64,000 nucleotides of DNA from Xanthobacter oligotrophicus (GCF_008364685.1 NZ_VTTL01000004.1:1-64000); one strand, 5' to 3'. Counted from the stretch's first letter, positions 51,847-61,913 are shown. Notes: a model not told the origin generated them from the letters alone. Numbers and translations: made by a program.

Positions 51847-52066
51847 TTTCGTTCTCCAATCGCATGCTCGGGCGGGGCCACACCGCAATGTGTACCGGAC
51901 CCGACCCTATCCATGGGTTGCTTGCATACGATATATAGAGCGTGCGCCGAAGTCCGCGCACTGCCGCAGCCTCTTTGGAAACAGGGAGGCCGGCGGGAGC
52001 GGGCCTTCGAGATCGGCAAGAAGCCGGCAGGAGAGGCGGCGCAGGGTGGATGTGGGGAGTGGTCTC

Positions 52067-53122
52067 GTGAGTGACGTGCCGAGGGATCTGATCGACCGGC
52101 CAAGCGTGGCAGCGGCGGCTCAGGCCGGACCGTTGGTGGATACGTTCGGCCGCGCCGTCACCTATCTGCGCGTCTCCGTGACCGACCGCTGCGATTTCCG
52201 CTGCGTCTATTGCATGGCCGAGCACATGACCTTCCTGCCCAAGCAGGACCTGCTCAGCCTGGAAGAGCTGGACCGCCTGTGCAGCGCCTTTGTGCTGCGC
52301 GGGGTGCGCAAGCTGCGTCTCACCGGCGGCGAGCCGCTGGTGCGCCGGGACGTGATGACCCTGTTCCGCAGCCTGTCCCGCCACATGGAAACCGGGCAGC
52401 TCGAGGAACTGACGCTGACCACCAACGGCTCCCAGCTCGCCCGCCACGCGGCCGACCTCGCCGCCTGCGGGGTGAAGCGCATCAATGTCTCCATTGATAC
52501 GCTGGACGTGGCCAAGTTCCGCGCCATCACCCGCTGGGGTGAGCTCTCCAAGGTGCTGGAGGGCGTCAAGGCCGCCAGCGCGGCCGGGCTCAAGGTGAAG
52601 ATCAACGCGGTGGCGCTCAAGGACGTGAACGAGCACGAGATCGCGTCCATGATGGAATGGGCCCACGGCGAGGGGCACGACCTCTCCCTCATCGAGGTGA
52701 TGCCGCTGGGCGAGGTGGGCGAGGAGCGTGTGGACCAGTATCTGCCGCTCTCCGACGTGCGCGCGCGGCTGGAAGAGCGCTTCACCCTCACCGACATCGA
52801 CTATCGCACCGGCGGCCCGGCCCGCTACGTGCAGGTGAAGGAGACCGGCGGGCGGCTCGGCTTCATCACTCCCATGACCCACAATTTCTGCGAGGGCTGC
52901 AACCGCGTGCGAGTCACCTGCACCGGCACCCTCTACATGTGCCTCGGCCAGGACGACGCCGCGGATCTGCGCGCGCCGCTGCGGGCCTCGAAGGACGACG
53001 CCGTGCTGCAGCAGGCCATCGACGAGGCCATCTTCCGCAAGCCCAAGGGCCACGATTTCGTCATCGACCGTCGCACGCGCCAGCCAGCCGTGAGCCGCCA
53101 CATGAGCACCACCGGCGGCTGA
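52067..53122 (+). CDS. moaA: GTP 3',8-cyclase MoaA
   Basis: A 351-residue radical SAM enzyme of molybdenum cofactor synthesis. The N-terminal [4Fe-4S] motif is [13 protein letters not shown] (Cys42, Cys46, Cys49), [14 protein letters not shown] follows, and the C-terminal cluster cysteines are [11 protein letters not shown]...LYMC (Cys275, Cys278, Cys292). It rearranges GTP to 3',8-cyclo-7,8-dihydro-GTP. GTG 52067 has GGGGAG at 52053-52058; the open frame begins at 51617 but lies in the DUF971 region. The protein ends MSTTGG, with the conserved GG tail. Confidence 0.93.
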   Translation: MSDVPRDLIDRPSVAAAAQAGPLVDTFGRAVTYLRVSVTDRCDFRCVYCMAEHMTFLPKQDLLSLEELDRLCSAFVLRGVRKLRLTGGEPLVRRDVMTLFRSLSRHMETGQLEELTLTTNGSQLARHAADLAACGVKRINVSIDTLDVAKFRAITRWGELSKVLEGVKAASAAGLKVKINAVALKDVNEHEIASMMEWAHGEGHDLSLIEVMPLGEVGEERVDQYLPLSDVRARLEERFTLTDIDYRTGGPARYVQVKETGGRLGFITPMTHNFCEGCNRVRVTCTGTLYMCLGQDDAADLRAPLRASKDDAVLQQAIDEAIFRKPKGHDFVIDRRTRQPAVSRHMSTTGG

Positions 53123-53238
53123 AGCTTACTGCGCCCGGCGCCCTGCCTTCGCCCGGAGCTAGGAGGTTTCCCGCTAACGTCCTGTGCCGGCGCGAAGGTG
53201 AAATGCGGCGGTGAGGTGGCGGCGGCATGCGGCGCGCG

Positions 53239-53260
53239 AAGGGCTCGAGCGCGAGCCCTT
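53239..53260. terminator. hairpin downstream of moaA
   Basis: AAGGGCTCG (53239-53247) and CGAGCCCTT (53252-53260) are perfect arms with an AGCG loop, in the 349-base gap between moaA and the DMT transporter gene. No T-run follows. The gap shows no convincing gene; an 81-codon minus frame at 53281-53526 is judged spurious. Confidence 0.45.
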
Positions 53261-53471
53261 GGGATTCCGCAAGGCGCGATTTACCTGAAATCAGCTACAT
53301 CTGGTTCAACTAATCGATGAGGTGCGGACAGGAAGTTCGCGCCGTGGGAGCAAACCCCAAGAGGTCGATCGTGAGCCTGCCCCGGGCTGCCGCGCGCCTG
53401 CGCGTCGGCGACAGCTTCATTGCCGCAACGCCTGTCCTCTCCTTCGCCGGTTGTCCGGTGGAGCGCAGGGC

Positions 53472-54479
53472 ATGAGCCGTCTCCCTCAATCGGCCAAGGC
53501 GACCGCAGCCGGCCCTGCGGCGGCAAAGCCGGCCATGTCGTCCACGGCGAAGGGGCTGCTCGCCATGGCCCTGTCCATGGCGCTCTTCGTCACCAACGAT
53601 ACGTTCCTCAAGCTCTCCATCCGGGAGATCCCGCTCGGGGAGGCGCTGGGCCTGCGTTCGTTCCTGGCCGGAATCGTACTGTTCGGGCTGATCGTGCGTG
53701 CGGGCGACCTTCCGGCCCTGCGCTACGCATTTCACCCCCGCGTGGTGATGCGCTCCACCCTCGATACGCTGACCACCTTCGTCTATGTGGCTGCGCTGGC
53801 GGTAATGGCCATCGCCTCCTCCACCACCATCTACATGGCGACGCCGCTCATCACTACGGCACTGGCCGTGCCCATGTTGGGCGAAAAGGTGGGCTGGCGC
53901 AGCTGGTGCGCCATCGTGGTCGGCTTCTGCGGCGCGGTGATCGTGACCCGGCCGGATCCGGCCACCTTCGAAGCCATCGCCATCCTGCCCCTGCTGGCCG
54001 CTCTGTTTGGCGCCATCCGGGACGTATCGACGCGCGGCATCGGCCGGGAGATTCCGGGCACGGTGGTGGGCTTTTCCGGCACGCTGGTGCTGTGCGCCAC
54101 CGCCGCCGTTTTCATGGCCTGGGAAAGCTGGAAGCTGCCTTCGGTGGCGGTGGTAGCCTATATCGTCGCCTCGGGCGTTGCCTTTGCCGGCGGCACGCTG
54201 CTGCTCGTCTTCGCCTTCCGCAACGCACCGGTGGCCTCGGTCTCGCCCCTGCGCTACCTGCTGGTGTTCGGGGCGCTGGTGTCGGGCTATTTCGTCTTCG
54301 GCGATCTGCCGGATGCCTGGACCACGGTGGGCATGGTGCTGGTGGTGGGCGCGGGCCTCTATGCCGTGCACCGCGAGCACGAGAAGAGCCGCGCCGCTCG
54401 CCGCGCCGCCACTCCGGGGCTTGGCGCCACGGTGCCCGGCTGCCGGCCCGCCGCCGCCTGCGCGCCCGCCCGCGATTGA
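53472..54479 (+). CDS. DMT superfamily transporter (EamA-type)
   Basis: A 335-residue protein with ten predicted helices arranged as two EamA halves. The first half starts KGLLAMALSMALFVTNDTFL (about 26-45), with TIYMATPLITTALAVPMLGE (about 118-137) at its end. The C-terminus is a basic Arg/Ala tail. Such proteins export amino acids or metabolites. ATG 53472 follows GCGCAGGG; the open frame from 53322 is not membrane-like. Substrate unknown. Confidence 0.85.
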   Translation: MSRLPQSAKATAAGPAAAKPAMSSTAKGLLAMALSMALFVTNDTFLKLSIREIPLGEALGLRSFLAGIVLFGLIVRAGDLPALRYAFHPRVVMRSTLDTLTTFVYVAALAVMAIASSTTIYMATPLITTALAVPMLGEKVGWRSWCAIVVGFCGAVIVTRPDPATFEAIAILPLLAALFGAIRDVSTRGIGREIPGTVVGFSGTLVLCATAAVFMAWESWKLPSVAVVAYIVASGVAFAGGTLLLVFAFRNAPVASVSPLRYLLVFGALVSGYFVFGDLPDAWTTVGMVLVVGAGLYAVHREHEKSRAARRAATPGLGATVPGCRPAAACAPARD

Positions 54480-54620
54480 TGAGCCCGCCGGGTGCGGTCC
54501 TGACCGTCGCCGGATGAGGCTTCTCAAGAGCCGCCGGGAACGTGCCCGCGTGGATGTGATTGCGAGCGACTTTCGGCGGGCAGCCCGGCTTGGCGCGCGG
54601 AGCCAGCTCGGCTCGGGCCT

Positions 54621-54809
54621 TCAGTTCTGTTTGGGACGGTAGTCGCCGGTGACCGGGTCGCGCTCCAGCGGCACGGTCTTCATCTCATTCGTGCTGGCGG
54701 CACGACGGCGATCGAGCGCCGCGTTAATGCGGCGCGTTTCGGCGACGATCACCTTGACCACAGCGGCGGCGCCGAAGGCGCCCAGCGCGACGACGAGGAG
54801 CGGGGGCAC
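54621..54809 (-). CDS. small hypothetical protein with N-terminal membrane segment
   Basis: A 62-residue protein from GTG 54809 preceded by AAGGGAG. It has one N-terminal helix (PPLLVVALGAFGAAAVVKVI) and a charged tail ending ERDPVTGDYRPKQN. Short proteins of this shape with a (D/E)P-TG-YRP tail recur in Rhizobiales. Function unknown. It stands upstream of nothing obvious, 94 bases from the cysA stop. Confidence 0.7.
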   Translation of the reverse strand: MPPLLVVALGAFGAAAVVKVIVAETRRINAALDRRRAASTNEMKTVPLERDPVTGDYRPKQN

Positions 54810-54903
54810 GACGTTCTCCCTTCAGGCCTCCGGGACGGACAGCCTGAGGCATTCTCATCATACGCCCATGGCGAAAAATCGTCGCCCGCCTTCCCGCCTC
54901 GTC

Positions 54904-55956
54904 TCACCGCGCGGGCTGGGAGAAGACCCGGTAGCGGCGGGGCAGGAGGCCCACCTGGGTGCCTGGCTCCAGGATCTGGCCATGGGGCACGGCGGCTTCG
55001 ACCACCACCGGGCCGCCGGTGCTGGTCAGTTCCACATCGGCGCGGCGGGTGGGGCCGAAGGTGCGCACCGCCAGCACCTTGCCGGCGAAGGGCGTGGTGC
55101 CGGGATCGGCGAGGTCCACGTCATGCGGGCGGGCGAGGATGCGCGCCGGACCGTCGGCCACTCCCTGCGGATCGAGGCCCAGCGCCTGGGTGCCGAAATA
55201 GAGCGCGCCGCCGCGCACCTCGCCGGGCAAAGCGATGGTCTCGCCGATGAAATCGTGCACGAAGGCGGTGGCGGGATGGTCATAGACCTCGGCGGGGGAG
55301 CCCACCTGCTCGATCCTGCCGTGACCCATCACCACCACCCGGTCGGCGAGTTCCAACGCCTCTTCCTGGTCGTGGGTGACGAGAACGGAGGTGACCGGGA
55401 GTTCCTCGTGCAGGTGGCGCAGCCAGCGCCGCAATTCCTTGCGCACCTTGGCGTCGAGGGCGCCGAAGGGCTCGTCCAGCAGCAGCACGCGCGGCGAGAT
55501 GGCGAGTGCGCGCGCCAGCGCCACGCGCTGGCGCTGGCCGCCGGACAGCTGGGCCGGATAGCGCTCGGCCAGCCAGTCGATCTGCACCAGGGAGAGCAAC
55601 TCGTTGACCTTCTCGCGGATGGCGGCTTCCGGCAGCTTGTCGGCGCCGCGCCGCACCCGCAGGCCGAAGGCCACGTTCTCGAACACGTTCATATGCCGGA
55701 ACAAGGCGTAGTGCTGGAACACGAAGCCCACGTTGCGCTCGCGCACGGAGCGCGACAGTGCGTCCTCTCCGTCGAAGCGCACCTCGCCCGTGTCCGGCCA
55801 TTCGAGGCCGGCGATGATGCGCAGGAGCGTGGTCTTGCCGGAGCCGGAGGGGCCGAGCAGAGCCACCAGCTCACCCGAATGGATGGTGAGGTTCACATGG
55901 TCGAGGGCGGTGAAGGTCTTGAAGCGCTTGGTGACGCCAACCACGTCGATGGTCAT
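54904..55956 (-). CDS. cysA: sulfate/thiosulfate ABC transporter ATP-binding protein
   Basis: A 350-residue CysA. Walker A is GPSGSGKTT (35-43), the ABC signature [15 protein letters not shown] (about 130-145), Walker [18 protein letters not shown], and the C-terminal TOBE-like regulatory domain follows. It energises CysT/CysW sulfate import. It overlaps cysW by 4 bases and is the last gene of the leftward sulfate importer operon sbp-cysT-cysW-cysA. Confidence 0.92.
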   Translation of the reverse strand: MTIDVVGVTKRFKTFTALDHVNLTIHSGELVALLGPSGSGKTTLLRIIAGLEWPDTGEVRFDGEDALSRSVRERNVGFVFQHYALFRHMNVFENVAFGLRVRRGADKLPEAAIREKVNELLSLVQIDWLAERYPAQLSGGQRQRVALARALAISPRVLLLDEPFGALDAKVRKELRRWLRHLHEELPVTSVLVTHDQEEALELADRVVVMGHGRIEQVGSPAEVYDHPATAFVHDFIGETIALPGEVRGGALYFGTQALGLDPQGVADGPARILARPHDVDLADPGTTPFAGKVLAVRTFGPTRRADVELTSTGGPVVVEAAVPHGQILEPGTQVGLLPRRYRVFSQPAR

Positions 55957-56876
55957 CTGTCTTCCTCGGCGAGGCGGTGTTCCAGGATGGTCTTGGCGAT
56001 GAGGGTCACCAGCGCCAGCAGGGCCAGCAGCGACGCCACCGCGAAGGAGGCGACGAACTGGTACTCGTTATAAAGGATCTCGATGTGCAGCGGCATGGTG
56101 TTGGTCAGCCCGCGCACATGGCCGGACACCACCGAGACCGCCCCGAATTCGCCCATGGCGCGGGCGTTGGAGAGCAACACACCGTAGAGCAGCGCCCATT
56201 TCACGTTGGGCAGGGTGACGCGGAAGAAGGTGGAGAGGCCCGACGCCCCGAGCGAGATGGCGGCCTCTTCCTCGGAAGTCCCCTGCTCCTGCATCAGCGG
56301 GATCAGCTCGCGCGCCACGAACGGGAAGGTGACGAAGATGGTGGCCAGCACAATGCCCGGCAGGGCGAAGATGATCTTGATGTCCCACGCCTGCAGATAG
56401 GCGGCGAACAGGCCCTGGGAGCCGAACAGCAGCACGAAGACGAGGCCGGCCACCACCGGCGACACGGAGAAGGGCAGGTCGATGAGGGTAATGAGCAGGC
56501 TCTTGCCCGGAAACTCGAACTTGGCGATGGCCCAGGAGGCGACCAGCCCGAACAGCAGGTTCGCCGTCACCGAGATCGCCGCGACGATGAGGGTGAGGCG
56601 GATGGCGGCGAGGGCATCGGGCTCGATGATGGCGGCCACATAGGCCGCCCAGCCGCGCCGGAACGCCTCATAGAAGACGCTGACCAGGGGCAGGCCGATG
56701 AACAGCCCGAGAAAGGCCAGCGCCACCAGGATGAGGGCGATGCGCACGGCGCGCGGTTCGGTGCGCACCGGCCGGCTGCCGTGATGAGCATAGGCGTGGG
56801 CTTGCTCCAGCGCCGAGGGCAGGCCCTCGCTGGCGCCGTGGATTGTGGTCTGGGCGGGGTGGCCGAGCGTGCTCAT
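55953..56876 (-). CDS. cysW: sulfate ABC transporter permease CysW
   Basis: A 307-residue CysW permease with a hydrophilic N-terminal extension of about 45 residues ([20 protein letters not shown]) before the first membrane helix. The BPD-type coupling loop is [20 protein letters not shown] (about 215-234). It forms the sulfate channel with CysT. ATG 56876 overlaps the cysT stop as ATGA; a longer frame to 57644 lies in cysT and is rejected. Confidence 0.92.
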   Translation of the reverse strand: MSTLGHPAQTTIHGASEGLPSALEQAHAYAHHGSRPVRTEPRAVRIALILVALAFLGLFIGLPLVSVFYEAFRRGWAAYVAAIIEPDALAAIRLTLIVAAISVTANLLFGLVASWAIAKFEFPGKSLLITLIDLPFSVSPVVAGLVFVLLFGSQGLFAAYLQAWDIKIIFALPGIVLATIFVTFPFVARELIPLMQEQGTSEEEAAISLGASGLSTFFRVTLPNVKWALLYGVLLSNARAMGEFGAVSVVSGHVRGLTNTMPLHIEILYNEYQFVASFAVASLLALLALVTLIAKTILEHRLAEEDR

Positions 56877-57727
56877 GCGTTGCGGCTCCCCCGCAGCTCC
56901 GCCCAGCGCTGCAGGCGGTTGATGACGAGCAGCAGGAGGAAGGAGGCCACGAGCATCACCGTGGCTATGGCGGTGGCGTCCGCATAGCGGAACTCCTCCA
57001 GCCGGATCACGATGAGCAGCGGCGCGATCTCCGACACGCCTGGCAGGTTGCCGGCGATGAAGATGACCGAGCCGTATTCGCCCACCGCCCGCGCGAAGGC
57101 GAGGGCGAAGCCCGTGAGCAGCGCCGGCCAGATGGAGGGCAGCACCACCTTGACGAGGGTCTGGGTGCGGGTGGCGCCGAGGCTGGCGGCGGCTTCCTCC
57201 AGTTCCTGGTCGAGGTCCGCGAGCACGGGCTGCACGGTGCGCACCACGAACGGCAGGCCGATGAAGACGAGGGCCACCACGATGCCCAGCGGCGTGAACG
57301 AAACCTGGATCCCGAGCGGCGCCAGCAGGGAGCCGACCCATCCGTTCTCGGCATAGAGCGCGGTGAGCGCGATGCCTGCCACGGCGGTGGGCAAGGCGAA
57401 GGGGATGTCGATGAGGGCGTCCACCACCTTCTTGAAGGGAAATTCGTAGCGCACCAGCACCCACACCACGATGGCGCCGAACACCACGTTCACCAGCGCC
57501 GCCACCAGCGCCAGCCCGAACGACACCTGCAAGGCATGCAGGGTGCGGGCGGCGGTGATGATGGCGATGAAGCGGTCGAAGGTGAGTTCGCTGGTCTTGA
57601 TGAACAGGGCCGACAGGGGCAGCAGCACGATGAGGCCAAGCCAAGTGAGCGTCAGCCCCATGGTGAGGCCGAAGCCGGGGATGACGCTCTGCTGCCGGAA
57701 GGCGTTGCGGGACGAAGAGGCGCTCAT
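56873..57727 (-). CDS. cysT: sulfate ABC transporter permease CysT
   Basis: A 284-residue CysT (CysU) permease with six or so membrane segments. It starts [20 protein letters not shown], and the EAA loop reads [20 protein letters not shown] (about 175-195). ATG 57727 was chosen; a start at 57766 adds a short hydrophilic leader. It follows a terminator-like hairpin after sbp, so lower expression than sbp is expected. Confidence 0.92.
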   Translation of the reverse strand: MSASSSRNAFRQQSVIPGFGLTMGLTLTWLGLIVLLPLSALFIKTSELTFDRFIAIITAARTLHALQVSFGLALVAALVNVVFGAIVVWVLVRYEFPFKKVVDALIDIPFALPTAVAGIALTALYAENGWVGSLLAPLGIQVSFTPLGIVVALVFIGLPFVVRTVQPVLADLDQELEEAAASLGATRTQTLVKVVLPSIWPALLTGFALAFARAVGEYGSVIFIAGNLPGVSEIAPLLIVIRLEEFRYADATAIATVMLVASFLLLLVINRLQRWAELRGSRNA

Positions 57728-57772
57728 GGGTAAATTATAAACTCTGTCGAAGGTCGCGTCTCTCAAGTCCCG

Positions 57773-57806
57773 AAAACGGCCGCCGCCCGGGAGGGGGCGG
57801 CGGCCG
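57773..57806 (-). terminator. attenuating terminator between sbp and cysT
   Basis: On the minus strand CGGCCGCCGCCC (57806-57795) and GGGCGGCGGCCG (57788-57777) form a 12-bp stem with a 6-base loop, followed by TTTT. It lies 21 bases after the sbp stop. Such hairpins commonly let the abundant binding protein be made in excess of the permease genes. Confidence 0.75.
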
Positions 57807-57826
57807 CGAGGATGTCAGGAAACGGA

Positions 57827-58843
57827 TCAGTTGCCGGTGATCTGGTCGAACACGCCGCCATCGGCGAAGTGGGTCTTCTGCGCCTTCTGCCAGCCGCCGA
57901 ACACCTGATCGATGGTGAACAGCTCCACGGGCGCGAACTTGTCCTTGAACTTGGCCGCCACGGCCTCGTTGCGCGGACGGTAGTAGTTCTTGGCCGCGAT
58001 CTCCTGGCCCTCGGGCCTGTAGAGGAACTTCAGGTAGGCCTCGGCGGCGGCGCGGGTGCCTTTCTTGTCCACCACCTTGTCCACCACGGCCACCGGGGGC
58101 TCGGCGAGGATGGAGACGGAGGGGGTGATGATGTCGAACTTGTCGGGGCCGAGCTCGTTGACCGAGAGGTAGGCCTCGTTCTCCCAGGCGATCAGCACGT
58201 CGCCGATGCCGCGCTCCACGAAGGTGACGGTGGAGCCGCGGGCGCCGGTGTCGAGGACCGGGGCGTTCTTGAAGAGGGCCTTCACGAACTCCTTGGCCTT
58301 AGCCTCGTCGCCGCCGCTCTTCTTGAGCGCATAGCCCCAGGCGCCGAGATAGTTCCAGCGGGCGCCGCCGGAGGTCTTGGGATTGGGGGTCACCACCTTG
58401 ATGCCGGGCTTAACCAGGTCGTCCCAGTCCTTGATGCCCTTGGGATTGCCCTTGCGCACCAGGAACACGATGGTGGAGGTGTAGGGCGAGGCGTTGTCGG
58501 GCAGGCGCTTCTGCCAGTCGGTCGCTAGCTGGCCGCGCTCGGCGATGGCGTCGATGTCGTAGGCCAGCGCCAGCGTCACCACGTCCGCCTCGAGCCCGTC
58601 GATGACCGAGCGCGCCTGCTTGCCCGAGCCGCCGTGGGACTGGCGGATGTTCACCGTGTCGCCCGGATGCGCCTTGGCCCACTCGGCGGCGAAGGCCTTG
58701 TTCACTTCCACATAGAGCTCGCGGGTCGGGTCGTAGGACACGTTCAGCAGCGTGGTTTCGGCGGCGGCAGCCACGCCGGCCGACAGGGCCAGCGCCGTGA
58801 CAGCCCCAAGGGAACTGCGCAGGAAAGAGCGACGAGACGACAT
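57827..58843 (-). CDS. sbp: periplasmic sulfate-binding protein
   Basis: A 338-residue sulfate/thiosulfate-binding protein. A twin-arginine-like or Sec signal is visible ([20 protein letters not shown], cleavage near VAAAAE). The mature sequence has [40 protein letters not shown] and [20 protein letters not shown], typical of Sbp/CysP. GGAGGTCCTCC precedes ATG 58843. It captures sulfate for CysTWA. Inverted-repeat elements lie just upstream of its start. Confidence 0.93.
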   Translation of the reverse strand: MSSRRSFLRSSLGAVTALALSAGVAAAAETTLLNVSYDPTRELYVEVNKAFAAEWAKAHPGDTVNIRQSHGGSGKQARSVIDGLEADVVTLALAYDIDAIAERGQLATDWQKRLPDNASPYTSTIVFLVRKGNPKGIKDWDDLVKPGIKVVTPNPKTSGGARWNYLGAWGYALKKSGGDEAKAKEFVKALFKNAPVLDTGARGSTVTFVERGIGDVLIAWENEAYLSVNELGPDKFDIITPSVSILAEPPVAVVDKVVDKKGTRAAAEAYLKFLYRPEGQEIAAKNYYRPRNEAVAAKFKDKFAPVELFTIDQVFGGWQKAQKTHFADGGVFDQITGN

Positions 58844-58870
58844 GGAGGACCTCCAGCGAAGTTCATCCGT

Positions 58871-58903
58871 CAAACGGATCGTTTGTTCGATAAAACAAAC
58901 GAT
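58871..58903. promoter_or_regulatory. three half-site inverted repeat between cysH and sbp
   Basis: ATCGTTTGTT (58878-58887) and AACAAACGAT (58894-58903) are perfect 10-bp arms with a 6-base centre; a further CAAACG (58871-58876) makes a second, overlapping palindrome with CGTTTG (58880-58885). It sits 28-60 bases upstream of the sbp start, in a 115-base gap after cysH, and is AT-richer than its surroundings. An operator for a sulfur regulator or a folding leader are both possible. Confidence 0.6.
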
Positions 58904-58958
58904 GGCACTGGCCTCGCGAAGGGTCAACACCTTTTATCACAAATTCGATGGAATTAAA

Positions 58959-59723
58959 TTATTTCCCATCGCCAATATGGATACCGCATTCGGTCTTGGA
59001 CTTTCCGCGCCAGCGGCCGGCGCGCGGGTCCTCACCCGGCTTCACCCGCGAAGTGCAGGGCATGCAGCCGATGGAGGGAAAGCCGAACTGTTCCATGGGA
59101 TGCCGCGGCAGAGCGTGAGCATCCATGTAGGCGAGCAGGTCGTCGCGACCGAGCGCCGCCAGCGGGTTGAACTTCACCCGCGTCCCATCCTCCTCCACGA
59201 AGGGAATGTCGGCGCGGGTCGATGCCTGGTAGCGCTTGCGGCCGTTGATCCAGGCGGCATAGGGGCCGAGCGCGCGGGCCAGCGGCTCCACCTTGCGCAG
59301 GCCGCAGCAGGCATCCGGGTCATCCGACCACAGGCCGTTCTCCGGATCGCGCGCGGCGAGTGCCACCGGATCGGGATGGAAGGTGAGGACCTGCGTCAGC
59401 CCGAGGCGCGCGATGAGGGTGTCGCGATAGGCCAGCGTCTCCTCGAACAGGTGGCCAGTGTCGAGGAAGAGCACCGGCGTCGCCTTGTCCACCTGCGAGA
59501 TCATGTGCAGCAGCACCGCCGATTCCGTCCCGAAGGAGGAGACCGCGGCGATGCGGCCGGGAAAGGCGGCAAGCCCCGCCGCGATGACTTCCAGAGGCGC
59601 GGCCGACCTGAGCTTCGCATCGAGTGCCGCCACGTCGAAGCCCGATCCTGCGCCCAAGGGGGTGCCGGACGAAGGCTGGTCGAAAGGAGTGGAGGGGAGG
59701 CTGGCGCTTTGGCTGGCTGTCAT
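58959..59723 (-). CDS. cysH: APS reductase (phosphoadenylyl/adenylyl-sulfate reductase family)
   Basis: A 254-residue CysH that reduces activated sulfate to sulfite. The cysteine pairs DACCGLRKVEPL (Cys139-Cys140) and GCMPCTSRV (Cys220, Cys223) indicate a [4Fe-4S] cluster and thus adenylyl-sulfate (APS) rather than PAPS specificity. SSFGTESAVLLHM is the adenylate-binding PP-loop and KTECGIH (Cys246) the catalytic cysteine. It ends the leftward cysI operon, 4 bases after the DUF934 gene. Confidence 0.93.
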   Translation of the reverse strand: MTASQSASLPSTPFDQPSSGTPLGAGSGFDVAALDAKLRSAAPLEVIAAGLAAFPGRIAAVSSFGTESAVLLHMISQVDKATPVLFLDTGHLFEETLAYRDTLIARLGLTQVLTFHPDPVALAARDPENGLWSDDPDACCGLRKVEPLARALGPYAAWINGRKRYQASTRADIPFVEEDGTRVKFNPLAALGRDDLLAYMDAHALPRHPMEQFGFPSIGCMPCTSRVKPGEDPRAGRWRGKSKTECGIHIGDGK

Positions 59724-59727
59724 GGGA

Positions 59728-60231
59728 CTATCCCCCTGTGGCCGCCGGCGCGGTGCGGACGTCGCGCACGGTGGGGCGATGGTCGCCCGTGGGCTGGTAG
59801 AAGACGGAATAGGTGGCGACCGCCTTGCCGAATGCTTCCACGTCCGCCGCCTTCTCCAGGGAAAAGGCGTCGAAACCGGCGCGCACCATCATCAGCACCT
59901 GGTCGCGCAGCACGTTGCCCACGGCACGCAGCTCGCCCTTGTAGCCGTAGCGCTCACGCAACAGCCGGGCCTGGCTGTAGGCGCGCCCGTCCCGGAACTT
60001 GGGGAAGGCGAGGCTGATCAGGGACAGCCGCGACAGGAAGGGCTGAAGCTCGGCCACATCCTTGTCGTTGGGCCAGGCGACGCCGATCTCGCCATTGCGG
60101 GTGATGAGCGCCGGGCCGTCCGCAAGAAGGCGCGCGGCAGAGACGATCACCGGCCCGTCGGGCAGCGGCTCGCCGTCGGCGACGGCAACGAACAGGTCGG
60201 CGGCAGGCGCCCCGTTCTTAACGAGGGGCAT
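59728..60231 (-). CDS. DUF934 sulfite reductase-associated protein
   Basis: A 167-residue DUF934 protein. Features are GPALITRNGEIGVAWPND near residue 45 and FPKFRDGRAYSQARLLRERY (about 88-107). DUF934 genes are regularly adjacent to cysI and cysH, and may have an accessory role in sulfite reduction, but no catalytic function is established. ATG 60231 overlaps the cysI stop by 14 bases; it ends 4 bases before cysH. Confidence 0.87.
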   Translation of the reverse strand: MPLVKNGAPAADLFVAVADGEPLPDGPVIVSAARLLADGPALITRNGEIGVAWPNDKDVAELQPFLSRLSLISLAFPKFRDGRAYSQARLLRERYGYKGELRAVGNVLRDQVLMMVRAGFDAFSLEKAADVEAFGKAVATYSVFYQPTGDHRPTVRDVRTAPAATGG

Positions 60232-61873
60232 AGGCGCGCTCCTTGAAAGGCTCGATTCCCAGGCGCTCCACCGCCGCCACGAAGGTCTCGGCGGGAGAGG
60301 TCCGCAGGTTGAGATAGGTATCGACGAGGCTTTCCACCACGTCCACGATCTCGCTTTCCGCAACGGCGGGGCCGATCAGCTCGCCGATGCGGGCCTTTGA
60401 ATTGCCCTTGCCGCCCAGCGTGATCTGGAAGAACTCCTCGTCCTTCTTCTCCACGCCCAGAATGCCGATGTGGCCCACATGGTGGTGGCCGCAGGCATTG
60501 ATGCAGCCGGAAATGTTCACATGAAGCCGGCCGATGTCGGCGATGCGCGCCTCGTCGGCGAAGCGCTCGGTGAGCTTCTGCGCAATGGGGATGGAGCGGG
60601 TATTGGCCAGCGAGCAATAGTCGAGGCCGGGGCAGGAGATGATGTCGGTGAGGAGGCCCACATTGGGGGTCGCGACGCCGATCGCCTTCAGCTTCGCCCA
60701 CAGCGCCGGCAGGTCCTTCTGCCGCACGTAGGGGAAGGTGAGGTTCTGCTCGTGGGCGACGCGGATCTCGCCATAGGCATACTGGTCGGCGAGGTCGGCG
60801 ATGGCGTCCATCTGGTCCGCCGTCGCGTCGCCGGGCGGGGCGCCCACGGGCTTCAGCGAGAGCGTGACGATGGCATGGCCCTTCGCCTTGTGGGGCGCTA
60901 CCGAATTGGCGTGCCAGCGGGCGAAGGCGGCGTCGGTGGCGAGCGCGCGGGCCAGCTCCGCGGGCTGGTCGTCCACCGCATCGAGGTCCGGGATCTGGAA
61001 GCGGTCGCGGATGGCGTCGAGGGCGGCTTCGTCCAGTTTCAGGGCGCCGTCGCGGATCTCGGCCCATTCGGCCTCCACCTTCCTGGCGAAGGCCTCGGCG
61101 CCCATCTCGTGCACCTGGATCTTGATGCGCGCCTTGTAGATGTTGTCGCGCCGGCCGCCCAGATTATAGGTGCGCAGCACCGCCTCCAGGTAGGAGAGCA
61201 GGTGCTCCTTCGGCAGGAAGTCCTTGATGGTCTTGCCGATGAAGGGCGAGCGGCCGAGCCCGCCGCCCACCATCACCTCGAAGCCGGTCTCGCCGTCGCG
61301 CTTGTGGAGGCGCAGGCCGATGTCGTGCACGCGGATGGCGGCGCGGTCATGCTTGGCCGCCGTGATGGCGATCTTGAACTTGCGCGGCAGGTAGGTGAAT
61401 TCCGGGTGCAGGGTGGACCACTGGCGGATCACCTCCGCATAGAGGCGCGGATCCTCCACCTCGTCCGCCGCCGCGCCGGCCCAGGGGTCGGTGGTGGTGT
61501 TGCGGATGCAGTTGCCGGAAGTCTGGAGGCCATGGATGCCCACCTTGGCGAGGTCCGCCATGGCGTCCGGCAGCTCGTTGAGCTTGATCCAGTTGAACTG
61601 GATGTTCTGGCGCGTGGTGAAGTGGCCGTAGCCCCGGTCATATTTGCGAGCCACCGCGCCGAGCGCGCGCAGCTGCTGCGAGGACAAGGTGCCGTAGGGA
61701 ATGCACACCCGCAGCATGTAGGCGTGGAGCTGCAGGTACACGCCGTTCATCAGGCGGAGCGGCTTGAACTCCTCCTCGTTCAGCTCCCCCGACAGGCGGC
61801 GCGCCACCTGGTCGCGGAACTCGGCGACGCGCTCCTGAAGGAACGTGCGATCGAACTCGTCATAGACGTACAT
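60218..61873 (-). CDS. cysI: assimilatory sulfite reductase (siroheme/[4Fe-4S], NirA/CysI type)
   Basis: A 551-residue nitrite/sulfite reductase. The siroheme-[4Fe-4S] ligand cysteines appear as SCPGLDYCSLANTRSI and GCINACGHHHVGHIGILG. Upstream, TRQNIQFNWIKL and LQTSGNCIRNTTTDPWAG are family motifs. It probably reduces sulfite to sulfide with a ferredoxin-type or CysJ-like donor not encoded here. Start 61873 gives the family N-terminus (MYVYDEFDRTFLQERVAEF). Neighbours cysH and DUF934 make sulfite the substrate. Confidence 0.92.
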   Translation of the reverse strand: MYVYDEFDRTFLQERVAEFRDQVARRLSGELNEEEFKPLRLMNGVYLQLHAYMLRVCIPYGTLSSQQLRALGAVARKYDRGYGHFTTRQNIQFNWIKLNELPDAMADLAKVGIHGLQTSGNCIRNTTTDPWAGAAADEVEDPRLYAEVIRQWSTLHPEFTYLPRKFKIAITAAKHDRAAIRVHDIGLRLHKRDGETGFEVMVGGGLGRSPFIGKTIKDFLPKEHLLSYLEAVLRTYNLGGRRDNIYKARIKIQVHEMGAEAFARKVEAEWAEIRDGALKLDEAALDAIRDRFQIPDLDAVDDQPAELARALATDAAFARWHANSVAPHKAKGHAIVTLSLKPVGAPPGDATADQMDAIADLADQYAYGEIRVAHEQNLTFPYVRQKDLPALWAKLKAIGVATPNVGLLTDIISCPGLDYCSLANTRSIPIAQKLTERFADEARIADIGRLHVNISGCINACGHHHVGHIGILGVEKKDEEFFQITLGGKGNSKARIGELIGPAVAESEIVDVVESLVDTYLNLRTSPAETFVAAVERLGIEPFKERAYAPR

Positions 61874-61913
61874 GAGGCCTACTCGCTTGGGCGTCGGGGT
61901 CCCTTGAGGGATC

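Noticed and set aside
51960-52066. Possible molybdenum cofactor riboswitch upstream of moaA
   Set aside because: A short GCCTC/GAGGC stem is present, but I could not match the conserved Moco riboswitch core and the region is too GC-rich for a call by eye.
53281-53526. 81-codon minus-strand frame between moaA and the DMT transporter
   Set aside because: No ribosome-binding site or family similarity, and it overlaps the DMT transporter start.
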